From positions 532,801-596,800 of the forward strand of contig CAXAMN010023362.1 in NCBI GenBank assembly GCA_963970005.1: a DNA stretch of 64,000 nt, given 5' to 3'. Position numbers and translations under genes: made by a program. Shown here in pieces: positions 33,688-44,720 of this stretch (within the stretch, counting starts at the first letter, position 1; the number at the start of each line of letters is the position of its first letter). This stretch comes from Durusdinium trenchii (taxonomy: Eukaryota > Sar > Dinophyceae > Suessiales > Symbiodiniaceae). The notes beneath the pieces were generated by a model. That model searched no databases. It had not been told where the DNA came from and saw only the letters and a program-made list of their open reading frames with translations.

Positions 33688-34247
33688 GTGAAAAGGCTGG
33701 CTGCAGCGACCAGAACTCCCAATCCTCGAGCCAGTCTCGGGTCAGGGGTTCCTCCACCAAAGTCGATCTTCTTCATGTCGATCGGTGCATCCTCACTGAC
33801 CCTGTTCATCTCCAGGGACTTCTTGAAGTTCCTCAGCGGCTGACCCGTCAACTGCTTGGTCACGCCGTCAGCGACCAACTCCTTCCCTGACACATGGCTC
33901 AGTGACACCTCCTTGGCTCTCAATGCCTCTGTCAATCCGGCTGCTCTGATCCTCAGATGTCTGGTCCTCCACGACGAAGTAGTACCCGCTGCTATCGCGA
34001 TGGCAGCCGTAGAGTCCGAGTTCAGGCTCAGCTCAGCCTTGACCTCAAAGACAGCCTCCACCAGCGCGCCGATTGATCTTGCCACCACCAGACTTTCGAG
34101 GAGTGACATGAGCTCGGCTTCGGCTGTTGACAGCGTTATGAAGGCCTGTCGTGATGTCTGCCACATAATCGGAGTTCCATCGATGCTGGCCACAATCCCA
34201 GTGAGACTCTCGAGGTCCGACGATGCATAGGAAGCGTCCGAATACAC
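33645..34247 (-). pseudogene. copia RNase H domain
   Basis: This domain degrades RNA in the RNA:DNA hybrid made during reverse transcription. The catalytic set is visible in order: the Asp of YSDASYASSD, the Glu of STAEAELMSL, the Asp of NSDSTAAIAI and the Asp of LVADGVTK. The domain is in the same phase as the reverse transcriptase frame at 34338-36623, but the linker between them is broken. It ends with a hydrophobic stretch (GLGVLVAAASLF) and a stop, just where the dUTPase frame begins in another phase. Confidence 0.85.
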
Positions 34248-34337
34248 CTTGATTTCCTTCAGCTTCTCAGAGATTGACTCCTGTTCTCTCAGCCCTCGGA
34301 TGATCAGGCCCTCGTCTCTGGTCTCGTAGGTAGGCCC

Positions 34338-36623
34338 TCACCTGCCTGCCAATGGCTGCCACTCCTCTCGGTCTCTTCGTTGACCACTGGCACATAGTGG
34401 CCACATCTTCGGCATTCGGGGCGCCTTCCTCGTCCGGGTCTTGATCTGTCCACTTTCTTCATACTCCAGGAAGAGGTTCTCCAGGTATGCCCTTTGGTGC
34501 AGGATGAAGTTCTTCCCTTTCTTCTCGATCTCCATGCCCAGGAACCTGACGGGTTCTCCTCCCTCCTGGATCCATGAAGGTTCCCCGATTTTCCAACTCT
34601 CCCGGATCTTTTCGTGGATGCCCTTGACGACCGCCATATTTCCAGCAATGAGGATGTCGTCGACATACGTGGCGCACAGTCCCACCATCTGCCATTCTGC
34701 TTCTCCGGCTCTTCTTCCACGGACTGCCCACATGTCATCCTGCGCCGTCTTCACCACCTTATAGTCCACACCCCCTTCGTTCCAGCTAAACTCCCGAAAG
34801 CAGCGATCACGGTGCAGGCACCAGTCCTTCGGAGATGTAGCCAACCCGTACAGGGCCTTGCGGACCAACCACAGTTCCCCAGGCTGCTGCAGAACTTGAG
34901 CTTCTCTGAAGATGCGGGGTGGTTCCACGATGACAATCCCTCTCTCCGCTGACTCGTTGACCGGGGCATTCAAGAAGGCGGTCTTCACATCCACCGTCGA
35001 CACTGTCCAGTCGTAGAGGGCCGCTGCCTTTAAGAGCAACCTCACTTCGCATCCTCCAGCTCCCGAGGCGAAGGTGTCCTCGTCGGATTTCGCCTTCGCG
35101 AAGTTCCCGCAGGCTACCCCTCTACACTTGTGTCTGCCCGAGCCGGCCTTCCGGCTGAAGATGGCCTTCGCCGTCACCAGAGCCCCATACTCCTCGAGCA
35201 TTGATGGTTTCCACTCTGACATGTTCTTGCGAACCTCCGCCAGCCCGACGATGCGAGTCTGTAGGAACTCCTGGCCGTTCCCCAATGCCTTCTCGGCTGC
35301 GGCGAGCTGCTCATCCTCAATCTCCGCCGTCAATGCCTTGAGAAACCGCTCGTTATCGACCTCCCCATCGTCCTCCTCCAAGAGATTCAGCTCTTCAGCA
35401 AGTAGTCGAGCTCCCCGAAGGTGCAGCTCCCCCCAGTCTACTGCCTCAGCGTCCTCTCCAGGACCATGTAGAAGCTTCAGGCTCTTCCTTGATCTTCTAG
35501 GTCTCTTCTCCGGCGGTTCTGAATCTTCTCGTTCATCAACCTCATGCAGGAATCCAGCCTCTCGCTCCGGCAACTCGAGCTCCTCCGGGGCCCCCTTCAC
35601 ATGGATGATGTCTCCAGTATGAAATAGCTTGCCGGTGGAAATCTCCTGCACCAAGTATCCCGATGTTGTCAACGACATCGTCACTGCTGGGCAGAGTACT
35701 CGAACCTGGGTCCTGGTGGTCGACAGGTACTTCCTCCTGTCGCTATACAGCTTCCGCTTAGCCCACACCACCTGCCCGAAGGGTGCCAGCTCCCTCCTCT
35801 TCCAGCCCATTGACTCCAGCTGACGTCGGAGTCGGCATTCTGCCCAGTGTCTCGAGGCATGACACCAATGGCTCTCATCCAGGCCCGCCTCCAGAAGTAG
35901 GGTTCTAGCACCTCTCTTAACTTGTGCAATTGCACCTTCCACACGGCCATTGCCTCGAAAGTTGTCTCCATCGGTGAAGGTGCGCCACAGACCCCTCCTT
36001 CGACACCAACGGTCGAACTTCTTGGATTGGAACTCACCTGCGCGGTCTGAGTGGAGACGAAGGAGTGGAAATCCCAAGAAGGTCAACTTGGCCGCCATCC
36101 TGCCCACCGCCTCTACCACTGCCGGCCCTCTGCGGTTCTCCAGGATCTCTACCATCAGCACCTGCTTGACCTGGAAATCATGCTCCTGCCCCACTCTCTC
36201 CGCCCAGGCCTTCTCATCGTCCAGGCCCGGCCACTTCTTCTCCTCCTGCGCGTCACCATCCTCAACCACGGTGAGCTCTGGCCCATCTCCCATGGCTCCG
36301 GCCAACTCGTCGTCCTCGTTGATGGGGATGATGGACTGGCCCTCCTTGGTCGCCGGGGCCAGATAGACGCCAACCAGCAGGTGCCTTCCCTTCCGCAGTT
36401 GATCCTCGGCCAACTCAAACGGTCCGGCAGCATCTATCGATAGAGTATAGGCGTCTGCGTGGGGGATGCGTCTGTGAGCCCGTCCTCTAGAGGCAGCGAC
36501 AACACAAGACTTGCATTCTCTATTGTACGGTATATGACCGTTGAGGAGATGTCTCTTCCAGGCATCCAGGTCCAGCTTCTTCATCACAGAGTCCTTCTCC
36601 TGCAGTTCCTCTCGCACTGCCAC
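34338..36623 (-). pseudogene. copia integrase and reverse transcriptase
   Basis: The frame starts in the region before the integrase (HLLNGHIPYNRECKSC, residues 25-40, an HHCC-like zinc site). The integrase core has SIDAAGP (Asp64), LHSDRAGEF (Asp193) and GRVEG (Glu229). The spacing between Asp193 and Glu229 is exactly 35 residues, a DD35E triad. The reverse transcriptase follows, with STVDVKTAFLNAPV (Asp545), KALYGLATSPKDW and the YVDD box (653-656), then RFLGMEIEKKG. Upstream, the true frame continues beyond the ATG in phase but is separated from the preceding block by a frameshift near 36690. Downstream the frame is lost after EESGQIKTR; a second phase encodes PDEEGAPNAEDVATMCQ and TKRPRGVAAIGRQVRAYLRD, then the first phase resumes. 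The usual RTRPD segment is missing, so a deletion is likely. Confidence 0.9.
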
Positions 36624-37827
36624 GACTAAAGCGGCCTTGAGGCCGGGCGCCCCCAGGATCTCGACCGTGCGATCCTCTCTCGAAGGGACTCTCCATATGG
36701 TTCTTCTCCTCCTCTTCCTGACCTCTCATTCCCTCGAGTTCTCGCAGTCGATGAAGATTGGTGCCCAGTCTCGTCGGTTTTCTCCGGGCGTGTCCCATCG
36801 GGCCTTGGTCGAACCTCACTTCAAACAAGTCCCACATGTTGACCCGATGCCACTCCGGCCACGACCAGTATGTCGGATATCGAGGATGCTCAACCCTGGT
36901 CTCCTCCTGCCCGATTCCCTTCTTGTCTTCCCCCAAGTAGGCCTCCGGGTCATCCGGCTGCTCCAGTGCAGTGATCACCTTCTGAGGCTTCACCGCCTTC
37001 GAAGCTCGATGATGAAGGTAGACCTGTCGGAGCCACAACAGGGTATCATCTTCGACCTGCTGCTTCAGGACGGGGTCCAAGTTCGGCAATCCAGGCCCTT
37101 CTCGCTCTCGAAGTGGAGGCGGCCCAGGTTGCCGATAGCGAAGCCGTGACATCGTCCTGCACGGTGGTCCTCCCAGGAGTGCCCTAAGCGTCCCGCTGTC
37201 GGCAATTCCCAACAAATAGGCAAAGACGTCATTTTTGAGCAAGTTCATGCCGGGGTGGATCACCGTGTCAACGCAAAGGACAGCTCGACCTTCCGCTTCG
37301 AGCTCTCGCTGCCAGTATGCCTTGGTGTCTCCACTAAACAGGTGCACCACCACTTCCTTCGCCTTTCTCACACGCCGGCGTTCATGCCTGTTCCATGGCA
37401 GTGACTCTCCTGTCCAGCCTGTCTTCGGTAGAATCCTCACCAGCGGTCGAAGGGGAACTTCAGGAAATAGCTCTCGGAGCTCCTGTAGATGTGCAGCCTC
37501 ATCTGCTTCCAAATCTTCACCGCTCTCTTCTCCAGTGAGCAATGCCAGCCGTGCCCGCTCCTTCACCATGCTGCGCTCAATCTCCATGATTAGCTCCCTG
37601 CCCAGCTCCTCCGTCACCGTCGGGCACATGCCTTCCACCATCACGTCCAACAGGGCTCCACTGGGGTCCGTCAACGTGAACCTGTCCTGCTCCCACGATG
37701 CCTCATATCCCAGTGAGATCAGGACGCCCAGCGGGACGATCGTCTGCGTCTCATTCAACGTGAGGAGGGTCCGTGTCCAACAAAATTGCCTTAGGGTGAC
37801 TGACCCCTCAGCGAGCTCGACTCGCAC
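36520..37827 (-). pseudogene. copia protease C-terminus and methyltransferase-like domain
   Basis: The first part (VELAEGSVTLRQF, IVPLGVLISLGY) is the region that follows the protease active site in these elements. From about residue 160 comes a Rossmann-like domain: VVVHLFSGD (160-167) resembles the SAM-binding DLFSG motif, ALLGGPPCRTMS (216-227) resembles the catalytic PPC motif of cytosine-C5 methyltransferases, and ALEQPDDPE (287-295) resembles the ENP motif. The end of the frame is out of phase with the integrase frame and the last 50 residues are frameshift product. I infer a DNA methyltransferase relative; capture of such domains by dinoflagellate retrotransposons has been reported, from memory. 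The usual target-recognition region is not obvious. Confidence 0.65.
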
Positions 37828-37853
37828 CTCCTGAGCCCTCTGCCATTAAGCCA

Positions 37854-37860
37854 CTGGCAG
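37854..37860. repeat. target site duplication, left copy
   Basis: CTGGCAG at 37854-37860 equals CTGGCAG at 62253-62259, directly outside the terminal inverted repeats. Because the word is nearly palindromic the boundary can also be set as TGGCA (5 bp) with repeats starting GGGCATT. The original site would be part of the copia protease region. Confidence 0.8.
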
Positions 37861-38249
37861 GGCATTTGGGTAATTCATTTGCATTTGGTGCTTTCATTTT
37901 TCTGTTTCAGGATCTTCTGACAGTCTACCTGGCATATCCACTGACACTCGATCTGGCATATCTTCTGACATTCTGACATTCTATTTGGCATATCTTCTGA
38001 CATTGATTTGGCATATCTTCTGGCAATCTATCTGGCATATCTTCACCAATCACCTGCTGCTGTCACCTGTCAGTACACAATAAATATTGTTACACTGTTA
38101 CACATTGCATAGTTGATAAGGCTATTATATACAGGAGGCCGTCAGAGATCAAATGACTATATTCATATGTGTGGGAAAAAACCTGGCACTGTACATATGA
38201 CATGTATGTGCTGCCCTACACCTGTCACCTGTCAGCTGTCGGCTGTTAC
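37861..38249 (+). repeat. left terminal inverted repeat
   Basis: Matches the reverse complement of 61833-62252 along its length, with small indels. It contains three to five imperfect copies of a TGGCATATCTTCTGACATTC word at a spacing of about 25-35 bases, then CACCTGCTGCTGTCACCTGTC, AGTACACAATAA and TGTGCTGCCCTACACCTGTC. Just inside, 38245-38325 is a diverged duplicate of 38100-38177 (AGTTGATAAAGCTATT and CAGATGTGTG words). Confidence 0.9.
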
Positions 38250-39654
38250 ATATTACGTAGTTGATAAAGCTATTGTATATATACAAGAAGCAGTCAGAGG
38301 TCACATGAACATATTCAGATGTGTGGCCTACTACTATTAGGGCAAATTTGTTGTCTACTATTGTCATTTGCCACCTGATCCTGGTAGCCTACTACTTGTA
38401 ATCACCTGTCAGACCAACTGTCACTTGGAAAGTCACCTTCACAAATTGTCACGATGGAGAGCCACCTGTCAAGGATTAACAGGCAACTACAAGTATGCTC
38501 CCTTCAAGGCCAAGTCACCTGTCACAGGCAACTACAAGTAAGCTTACCTGTCACAAATGGATTGCCAAAATGGAGCCTGGCATTGATTATTGGCTATTAT
38601 GTTTCCTTTATAGTAAACCACACGCCGTTATCTTGGTTCTAGAAAATGTTCCCATAGAATGCCACCGGTCACCTGTCACCTGCCCCTTACAGTCACATGC
38701 CCTCCTGTTACCCCTCATCTACTAGTCCTTGTCACTGACCGCAAAGCCAGAGTTTGTATAGAGTGTTTAAGACACTTGTTGTTTCAAACATTAAATCAGG
38801 TATTGAACACCCATTGTAACATCAGAAGGCAGGAGACTTGCAATTTAACTTTTACGATATATCATAAATACATCAGGTCAACAAACTGGTAATTAGACCA
38901 TTGCCAGGGGCTAGCGCACTTTGAATTTGTGAAGTTTTGTTGTCAACTTGCCCCTGTGTGTTCTTTTAATTTGCCAAGGAGTTTTTATATGGATTCCATA
39001 CAAATGCCTATATAGCTTAATGATGATTAAGAAACAGGGAGCAAGGTGTGGCCCGTTTTCCTGGCGTTGGTGATGACGGCTTCTTTGAACATTGCCGGCG
39101 CCTAAGATAGCCAGCTGAAACAAGAGCAGCGAATTCCAATTCAATCTGAGGGGATACAGCTGTGAAGAGACACAAAACGAGGATAAGGAGAACACACTCT
39201 GGAGCCTATGGAGTGATACATTTTTTGAAAGTAAGTTATGAAACAATTTTCCTTCAAAGCAGACAAGGATTCCATCTATCAATTCACTGCATTCCCTTGC
39301 TGTTAAGATCACTTCACATGCTTGCCCCACAGGTTCACAGAACCAGCAATCTTCAAAGATGTGATGCAGCTCGATCAGCAATGAGGTTATCCAGGAATCG
39401 ATGTTTTTGCAATGACAATGAGCGTTCTAATGTCCAGAGATCAATCATGCAATCATTCTTATATATAGTATACACCCAACAAACAGACAGGGAATCTGTT
39501 TTGTGCCACTGGCTTGCCTTGAACTCAGGTCAGTACATCGTGGTCAAGTGACCCTTTGACTTCAATGCCACGTTTGCCACTGTGAGTGTCAGCCAATCAT
39601 TGTTGTGAAATACTGCATCTCAATTTTCTTTGCAGCCATTGAAAAGATCCCAGG

Positions 39655-39819
39655 ATGTCACAGTCATCTGTCAGTTTTGGCCACCCAATGTCGCGGTCAC
39701 AAAAACCATTCACAAAGATGTGGAAGAGCACATGGATGACCGCTGATGACATGAATCAATGGTTTCCGGCCTTCAAACCTGAAGATGTTCAGTTGGAGAT
39801 GAGCCTGTGTCAAAATTGA
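39655..39819 (+). CDS. hypothetical exon, giant element
   Basis: A 54-codon frame from ATG to stop has protein-like composition: MSQSSVSFGHPMSRSQKPFT, then MWKSTWMTADDMNQWFPAFK and an acidic end. It follows a TTTCTTTGCAG acceptor-like site by a few bases, so it may be an internal or first exon. No family is recognised. It is the leftmost block in the element that I am willing to call coding. Confidence 0.35.
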   Translation: MSQSSVSFGHPMSRSQKPFTKMWKSTWMTADDMNQWFPAFKPEDVQLEMSLCQN

Positions 39820-39949
39820 ACTCAGCCTGTTTTTCTATATGTTTGGGTCTTAACAAGAATTTGATAGATAGATAGATAAACAGACAGACAGACAAATATC
39901 ATTGGGGTGCATGTCATTTGTGTTTTGATTCTGTTTGAGTGTTGCTGCA

Positions 39950-40143
39950 GGATTCCTCCATGCAGCACGGACGCTGCTTTCGCGGAACGGATGCGGTTGG
40001 TATGTGGAACAGGATTGTTCGAAGAGCCGGACGAGGGAGGATTCAAGATCGTCATCCCCTTGTTCCCAGATGAGTTCAAGTTCGGAGTGATCATTAGGGA
40101 CGCGCTGGCAATGAAATTGCAAGTGGTTATGTTTGACAATTGA
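39950..40143 (+). CDS. hypothetical exon with inverted paralogue
   Basis: The frame ends FKIVIPLFPDEFKFGVIIRD followed by ALAMKLQVVMFDN and a stop. Its composition is that of a folded domain. A diverged copy is encoded on the opposite strand at 42240-42478, sharing DEFKFGVII, which supports a real protein. No known family. Confidence 0.45.
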
Positions 40144-40839
40144 CATTGGCCTGGGATGTGAAAACAATTCGGGGCACTGGACATGGTCAATTTGTCATGG
40201 AAGATCCATCAACCAACCATCATGGTCAGTATTGTTTTGTGATTTGGTTTGACATTTTGCCAGGTACAAACATCGCTAGCAAGGCTCGGTTGGAACCTCG
40301 GAGCTTGTTCCGCCAGTCACCTGTCATCAGAGTTTGTTTCACAAACATCTGTCATGGACCTTCCACAGATCTGTCAAAAGTCACCTATCACAAGTCACCT
40401 GTCACTGTCGCCAGTTCTAACATGTTACAATCAGCCGCCTGCTACCTGTCTACTGCCGGACGCCTCAGGCAGGAAAGTCAACCGCCAGTAGATGAGTGGA
40501 GGAACGAAGCGCAGGCGCAATGCCCGCCACGGTGGGTGCACAGCCTCAAGAGTTGAAGGGGTGATTGAAATGAAAATGATGAGTTCGTTGGATGGGTTTA
40601 TGGGATGATTATTAATTATACAGGTTGACCAATCGCATGAGCCCCAAGGCATCCAAAAAGGCAGGATGTTTATTAAGTCATCAGTATGTTTATATAAAGT
40701 AACATGATGTCCAACCGTTCATTCGTATTCAGAAACTTTGGGTTTTAGTACAATGTCTAGTTGAGTTAGAACCGCATAGGTGAAATGGAATTCTTGCAAA
40801 GCACTTTCAGGTGCTCATAAAATGCTTGTCATGTACAGA

Positions 40840-41445
40840 ATTTTGTTTCAAAGCCCCTGGTTGTTTTTGACCTCACTGCGCGGTTGCAACCGAGCTTTGA
40901 TTGTTGCAATGATGGATGGATGGGCCAAGTGCTTGGAGGTTGGGAACCCAGAGCCAACCGATGAGGCACCAGCTTTGACATTAATCAACCACTTGTGGTG
41001 GCAAATTGAAAGCCCCTATCTGGTAGAGGCTGGCAACATCATCGGCACCTACTACGCGGGAGATCCTGAGGTGTACTTCAAGAAAGAGAGGAACGAGAGG
41101 CACCTGGACTTCCATGCCTTGGGATACCCTCAGAACTGGGGGACGACCTCACCTGCATTTGCTATGGCCTTTTTGTGCCCAGAGCTTGGCTACCTGTCTC
41201 ATGACGTGAGGCATCGGGTTCTCGAAGTCTGGCTGTGGCGTGCCCACACATCTCAGCCTCAGCAATGGCTTCGGTCAAAGACCTTTGTGGAGTCACTGAG
41301 TCAAACCATCTGCAAGCTGATCCATTCAGGATGGTATGTGCAGCTCCCAGAGACCTTGAAGACGCTCGAGAGTTTGGATGATTTGCTGGTGATCCGTGAA
41401 CGGTTCGTGGATAGGTTGAGGACATCACGAGTGCCAAGGTCACCT
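40840..41445 (+). CDS. hypothetical exon, giant element
   Basis: A long plus-strand block of about 200 codons with convincing composition: WLFLTSLRGCNRALIVAMMD, then EAPALTLINHLWWQIESPYL, YYAGDPEVYFKKERNERHLD, FHALGYPQNWGTTSPAFAMA and a long C-terminal helical part (LLVIRERFVDRL). The block ends where CACCTGTCAC begins. It contains several Trp and Cys residues but no catalytic pattern that I recognise. The Trp-rich character could suit a ligand- or nucleic-acid-binding protein; that is only inference. Confidence 0.5.
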
Positions 41446-42239
41446 GTCACCGGTCACCTGTCCTGGACCCGAAGGCATCAGCTTGCCCTGCCAGACCAGT
41501 TCCAAGGGACTATGACCACTTCAAATCAGGGAGGGACTGAGCAGTGGTATCAGTTCCAGTGACGAGGTGACTATGACCACTTCGCATCCTGCCGATGGTG
41601 GATGGAATCAGGACTTTCATTGGTATCAGTTGACTATGACCACTTCGAGTCCTGCCGATGGTGGATGGAATCAGGACTGATCATTGGTATCAGTTCACAG
41701 GTGACTTTGACAAGTCAAGGAATTAGTTATCTTTCTCAGCCTAAGGCTAGTCTTGTCTTCTTGAGCTCGAAGACCGGCATTGAAAATGCCTTCAAATCCC
41801 TTGTGGCTAAAAAAGAACATTATCACTCAGGAGCGGGAGCAGGCTAAGTGGATGTTGAGTTCCAAGCACGTTCACTGCCTCATTTCAATTCAGTTCACCC
41901 CATGTGCCATCTACATGTGCGTTGCAGAAGGCGTTGGATGATTGTACAAGATGTCCAGACGCATGAGTCCCAAGTCATCCTTGGGAAGTCCCAAGTCTTT
42001 GAATCTAGATATTATACAAACATATATTTACGATGATGTGTCCAACCAGTTACGTTTCTGGCAGTACTTAAACTTCTAGAGTTACCAAGAATTCATCAAG
42101 TGTTTGAGAATTCCAATCTCAACATATATGGTTTCAAGTGATCACCATGATGGCAATCCCTGTTATCCCTCTATAGCATCCCCAAGTCATGGGGCAACAT
42201 GTTTATGAGTTTTCATGAGTTTTCTTTTACGCTTGCGCA

Positions 42240-42478
42240 ATTGTACAACATAAACAGCTGGAACTTTATTGTCAGCCTGTCCTTAATGATCACTCCAAAC
42301 TTGAACTCATCCTGGAACAAAAGCATAATGATCTCCAGCCCTGCTGAAAACAAGCTGGCCAGACTGATCAGTGTAGCCGAAGAATTGAAGTGGTTCTTCC
42401 TGCGCGCTCATTTTCTGAGTTTGTTCTATGGTTCCTCTGGCAGGCAAATGAGTAGCAGCTGGTCTCAGTGAACTGCTG
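42240..42478 (-). pseudogene. inverted diverged copy of the 39950 exon
   Basis: On the minus strand this block encodes SAGLEIIMLLFQDEFKFGVI followed by IKDRLTIKFQLFML. It aligns with the exon at 39950-40143 (GGFKIVIPLFPDEFKFGVII). It contains internal stops upstream and appears degenerate. The pair forms a loose inverted repeat around about 2.1 kb. Confidence 0.55.
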
Positions 42479-43495
42479 GGTTCTCAGATGTTCTCAGTGA
42501 AAATTGTTTGACAGAGGTTGAGCTTGTTACAAAAAAGAAAAGTTACACATCAAAAGACAGAAGCTGACAGAAGACAGAAGATTGTGCGACAGAAGACAGA
42601 AAAGAGCTGAGCTTGTTACAAATCAAATGTATCAATTGCAGGAGTCCCATCATTTTCATCATGATGGTGTCGCTGGACTGTCGTCCGGTCACTCAGTGCA
42701 GTTGTTTTCAGAACAGGGCTGCAACATTTGATATTTCTTTCAGAGCATGGCTGCCACTTTTGAGTTGTGCACTGCCATTTGGCTTCAGTCACCTGTCGTT
42801 TATCCTGTCTATTGACTTGTCACTGTTTGTTTTTGTCAACCTGTCCCACCGCCATGACGAAGCACTCCCTATCCAGCAGCTCCAACAGTGAGGCAGAATC
42901 CACAAAAAACAACCAAACAAAACAAAACAATGCAAAACAAAACAATCAATCAATCAAACAAACAAAACAAACAAACAAAAAGAACCCACGCTCCCTGTCA
43001 AGCAGGTCTTCGTCAGCATCAAGAAGGCTCGAACTGACCTACAAGAGATTCCTCCTTTCTGGCTCCAACTCAAGTTCAAGGCGCAAATCATGTGGACGAT
43101 GATTCAAGTTCATTTGATGATGATTCAAGTTCATTTGATGATGGTTCAAGTTTATTTGAAGCAGGCCACGGCAAAAGCCAAAGCTCGTCCTCGGAGTGAA
43201 ATGGAGGCTCATGGATTCAGTTACCTGTCCTCATCAGTTATCACAAATCATTTTGATGATTTCAAGTAGGTATTGGAAGAGTCCTTAGACGGACCATTCC
43301 TGAAACACGTCCTCAAGGTGAGATTCAGACATTGAGCTTACATATATGAACACATCAAATCCCAGCTTTTCATGTCCGTCCGCCAGCACCTGAATGAAGA
43401 CCACAAGGCCTGTCACTGTCTTTGTGATGATTTGTCATTCAGTCACCTGTCTTTTTAATGCATCATTTGTCATGTGTCGTTCAACTTTGCTTCAG

Positions 43496-43666
43496 GATGA
43501 CAGCAGCTGCTGTTCCAGCAGTGATGACCAAAGCAGCCTTGTCGAAGAGGCCAGGCTTGCACATTGTTTTTTGAATTGTCCATCAATCAATCGAATTGAA
43601 TTGCAGGAACCAATCCAAAAGGAGCACTGGAAGAGGTGGATCATGGGGCCTTTTGATTTTGACTAG
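43496..43666 (+). CDS. hypothetical 3' exons, giant element
   Basis: A Ser/Asp-rich stretch (DDSSCCSSSDDQSSLVEEAR) is followed, after a TTGCAG acceptor-like site at about 43605, by EPIQKEHWKRWIMGPFDFD and a stop. The preceding region (42860-43110) encodes Ser/Arg/Lys-rich low complexity. Probably the end of a gene whose other exons lie between 42.8 and 43.5 kb. Function unknown. Confidence 0.35.
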   Translation, partial: DDSSCCSSSDDQSSLVEEARLAHCFLNCPSINRIELQEPIQKEHWKRWIMGPFDFD

Positions 43667-43946
43667 GCCACTGGCCTGCCATGCTCCAAATCACATGCTC
43701 ACATGTCCTTTGTCCAATGTACTAATCATGATTGTATTTATATTTATTATGTTAATATATAAACTTCAAATATCTTCCAATTGCAACATGGTGTTCTGGA
43801 GCCAGAGGCTGACTGACAGCCCTCCAATTTTACTGACATTTTTCAGCGGAAAGTGGGAAATGGTGTTGCTGCTGGAAGGTTTTGAATTTCATGTTGGTTG
43901 TGAGCTGTGTGCTTCAGCAATTGTTTTTTTGGTTATTGAATCCTGC

Positions 43947-44720
43947 CAAGGTTGAGAACTGAACGTTTCGCCGGAGCCTCATTTCTATTTGCTTGCATTG
44001 TTTTTTGTTGGAGTGGAAAGATGTGTTTGTCTTCTGCCACCTGTCACCTGTCATTTCACACTGACAAAAACCGTTTGCCATTCACTGTCAAGGTTGAGCC
44101 TTGAACATGTTGCAAGCGCCTAATGTTTTTGTTTGTGTTGTTTCTATGTTGTTGGAATGCCCAGTGCCTATCTTCGGTCGCCTGTCTTCTGTCAGTTTCA
44201 TGTTGGCCAAAATCCTGCGCCATTGGCTGCCAAGGTTGATGATTGAACGTTTGTCGGAGCCTCATTTCTATTTGCTTGCATTGTTTTTTTGTTGGAGTGG
44301 AAAGATGTGTTTGTCTTCTGTCACCTGTCACCTGTCATTTTTGTTGACCAAAACCGTTTGTCATTCACTGCCAAGGTTGAGCCTTGAACATTTTGCCAGC
44401 GCCCCATTTCTTTTTGTTTGCGTTGTTTCTATATGCTGTCAGAATGACAAGTTTTGCCTGTCTTCGATCACCTGTCTTTTGTCAGTTTCATGTTGACCAA
44501 AACCATCTGCCATTGGCTTCTGGGGCTGGGCTTGTGCAACTTTTGTCAAGGTCATATCTATTTCTGCTTGCGTTGTCAAGATGTGTTTTTGTTATGTGAC
44601 ATTTCCCTGTCTTCTGCTGCCTGCCCCCTGTGAGTTATACATTAACCAACATCACTGGCTACCAAGGTTGAGCCATGGAACATTTGTCAGTGCCTCATTT
44701 TCATCATTGGCCGCAACAGT
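43947..44720 (+). repeat. about 141-bp tandem repeat with two-unit period
   Basis: Units begin near 43947, 44088, 44228, 44370, 44518 and 44660 with a (C)CAAGGTTGAGCCTTGAACAT-like word. They continue through a TTTGCTTGCATTGTTTTT and a CTGTCTTCTGTCACCTGTCA word. Alternate units are more alike, giving a higher-order period of about 282 bases. Each unit carries the CACCTGTCA-type motif. Confidence 0.8.

Noticed and set aside
32186-37834. Numerous plus-strand frames of 100-240 codons
   Set aside because: Shadows of the minus-strand copia coding region.
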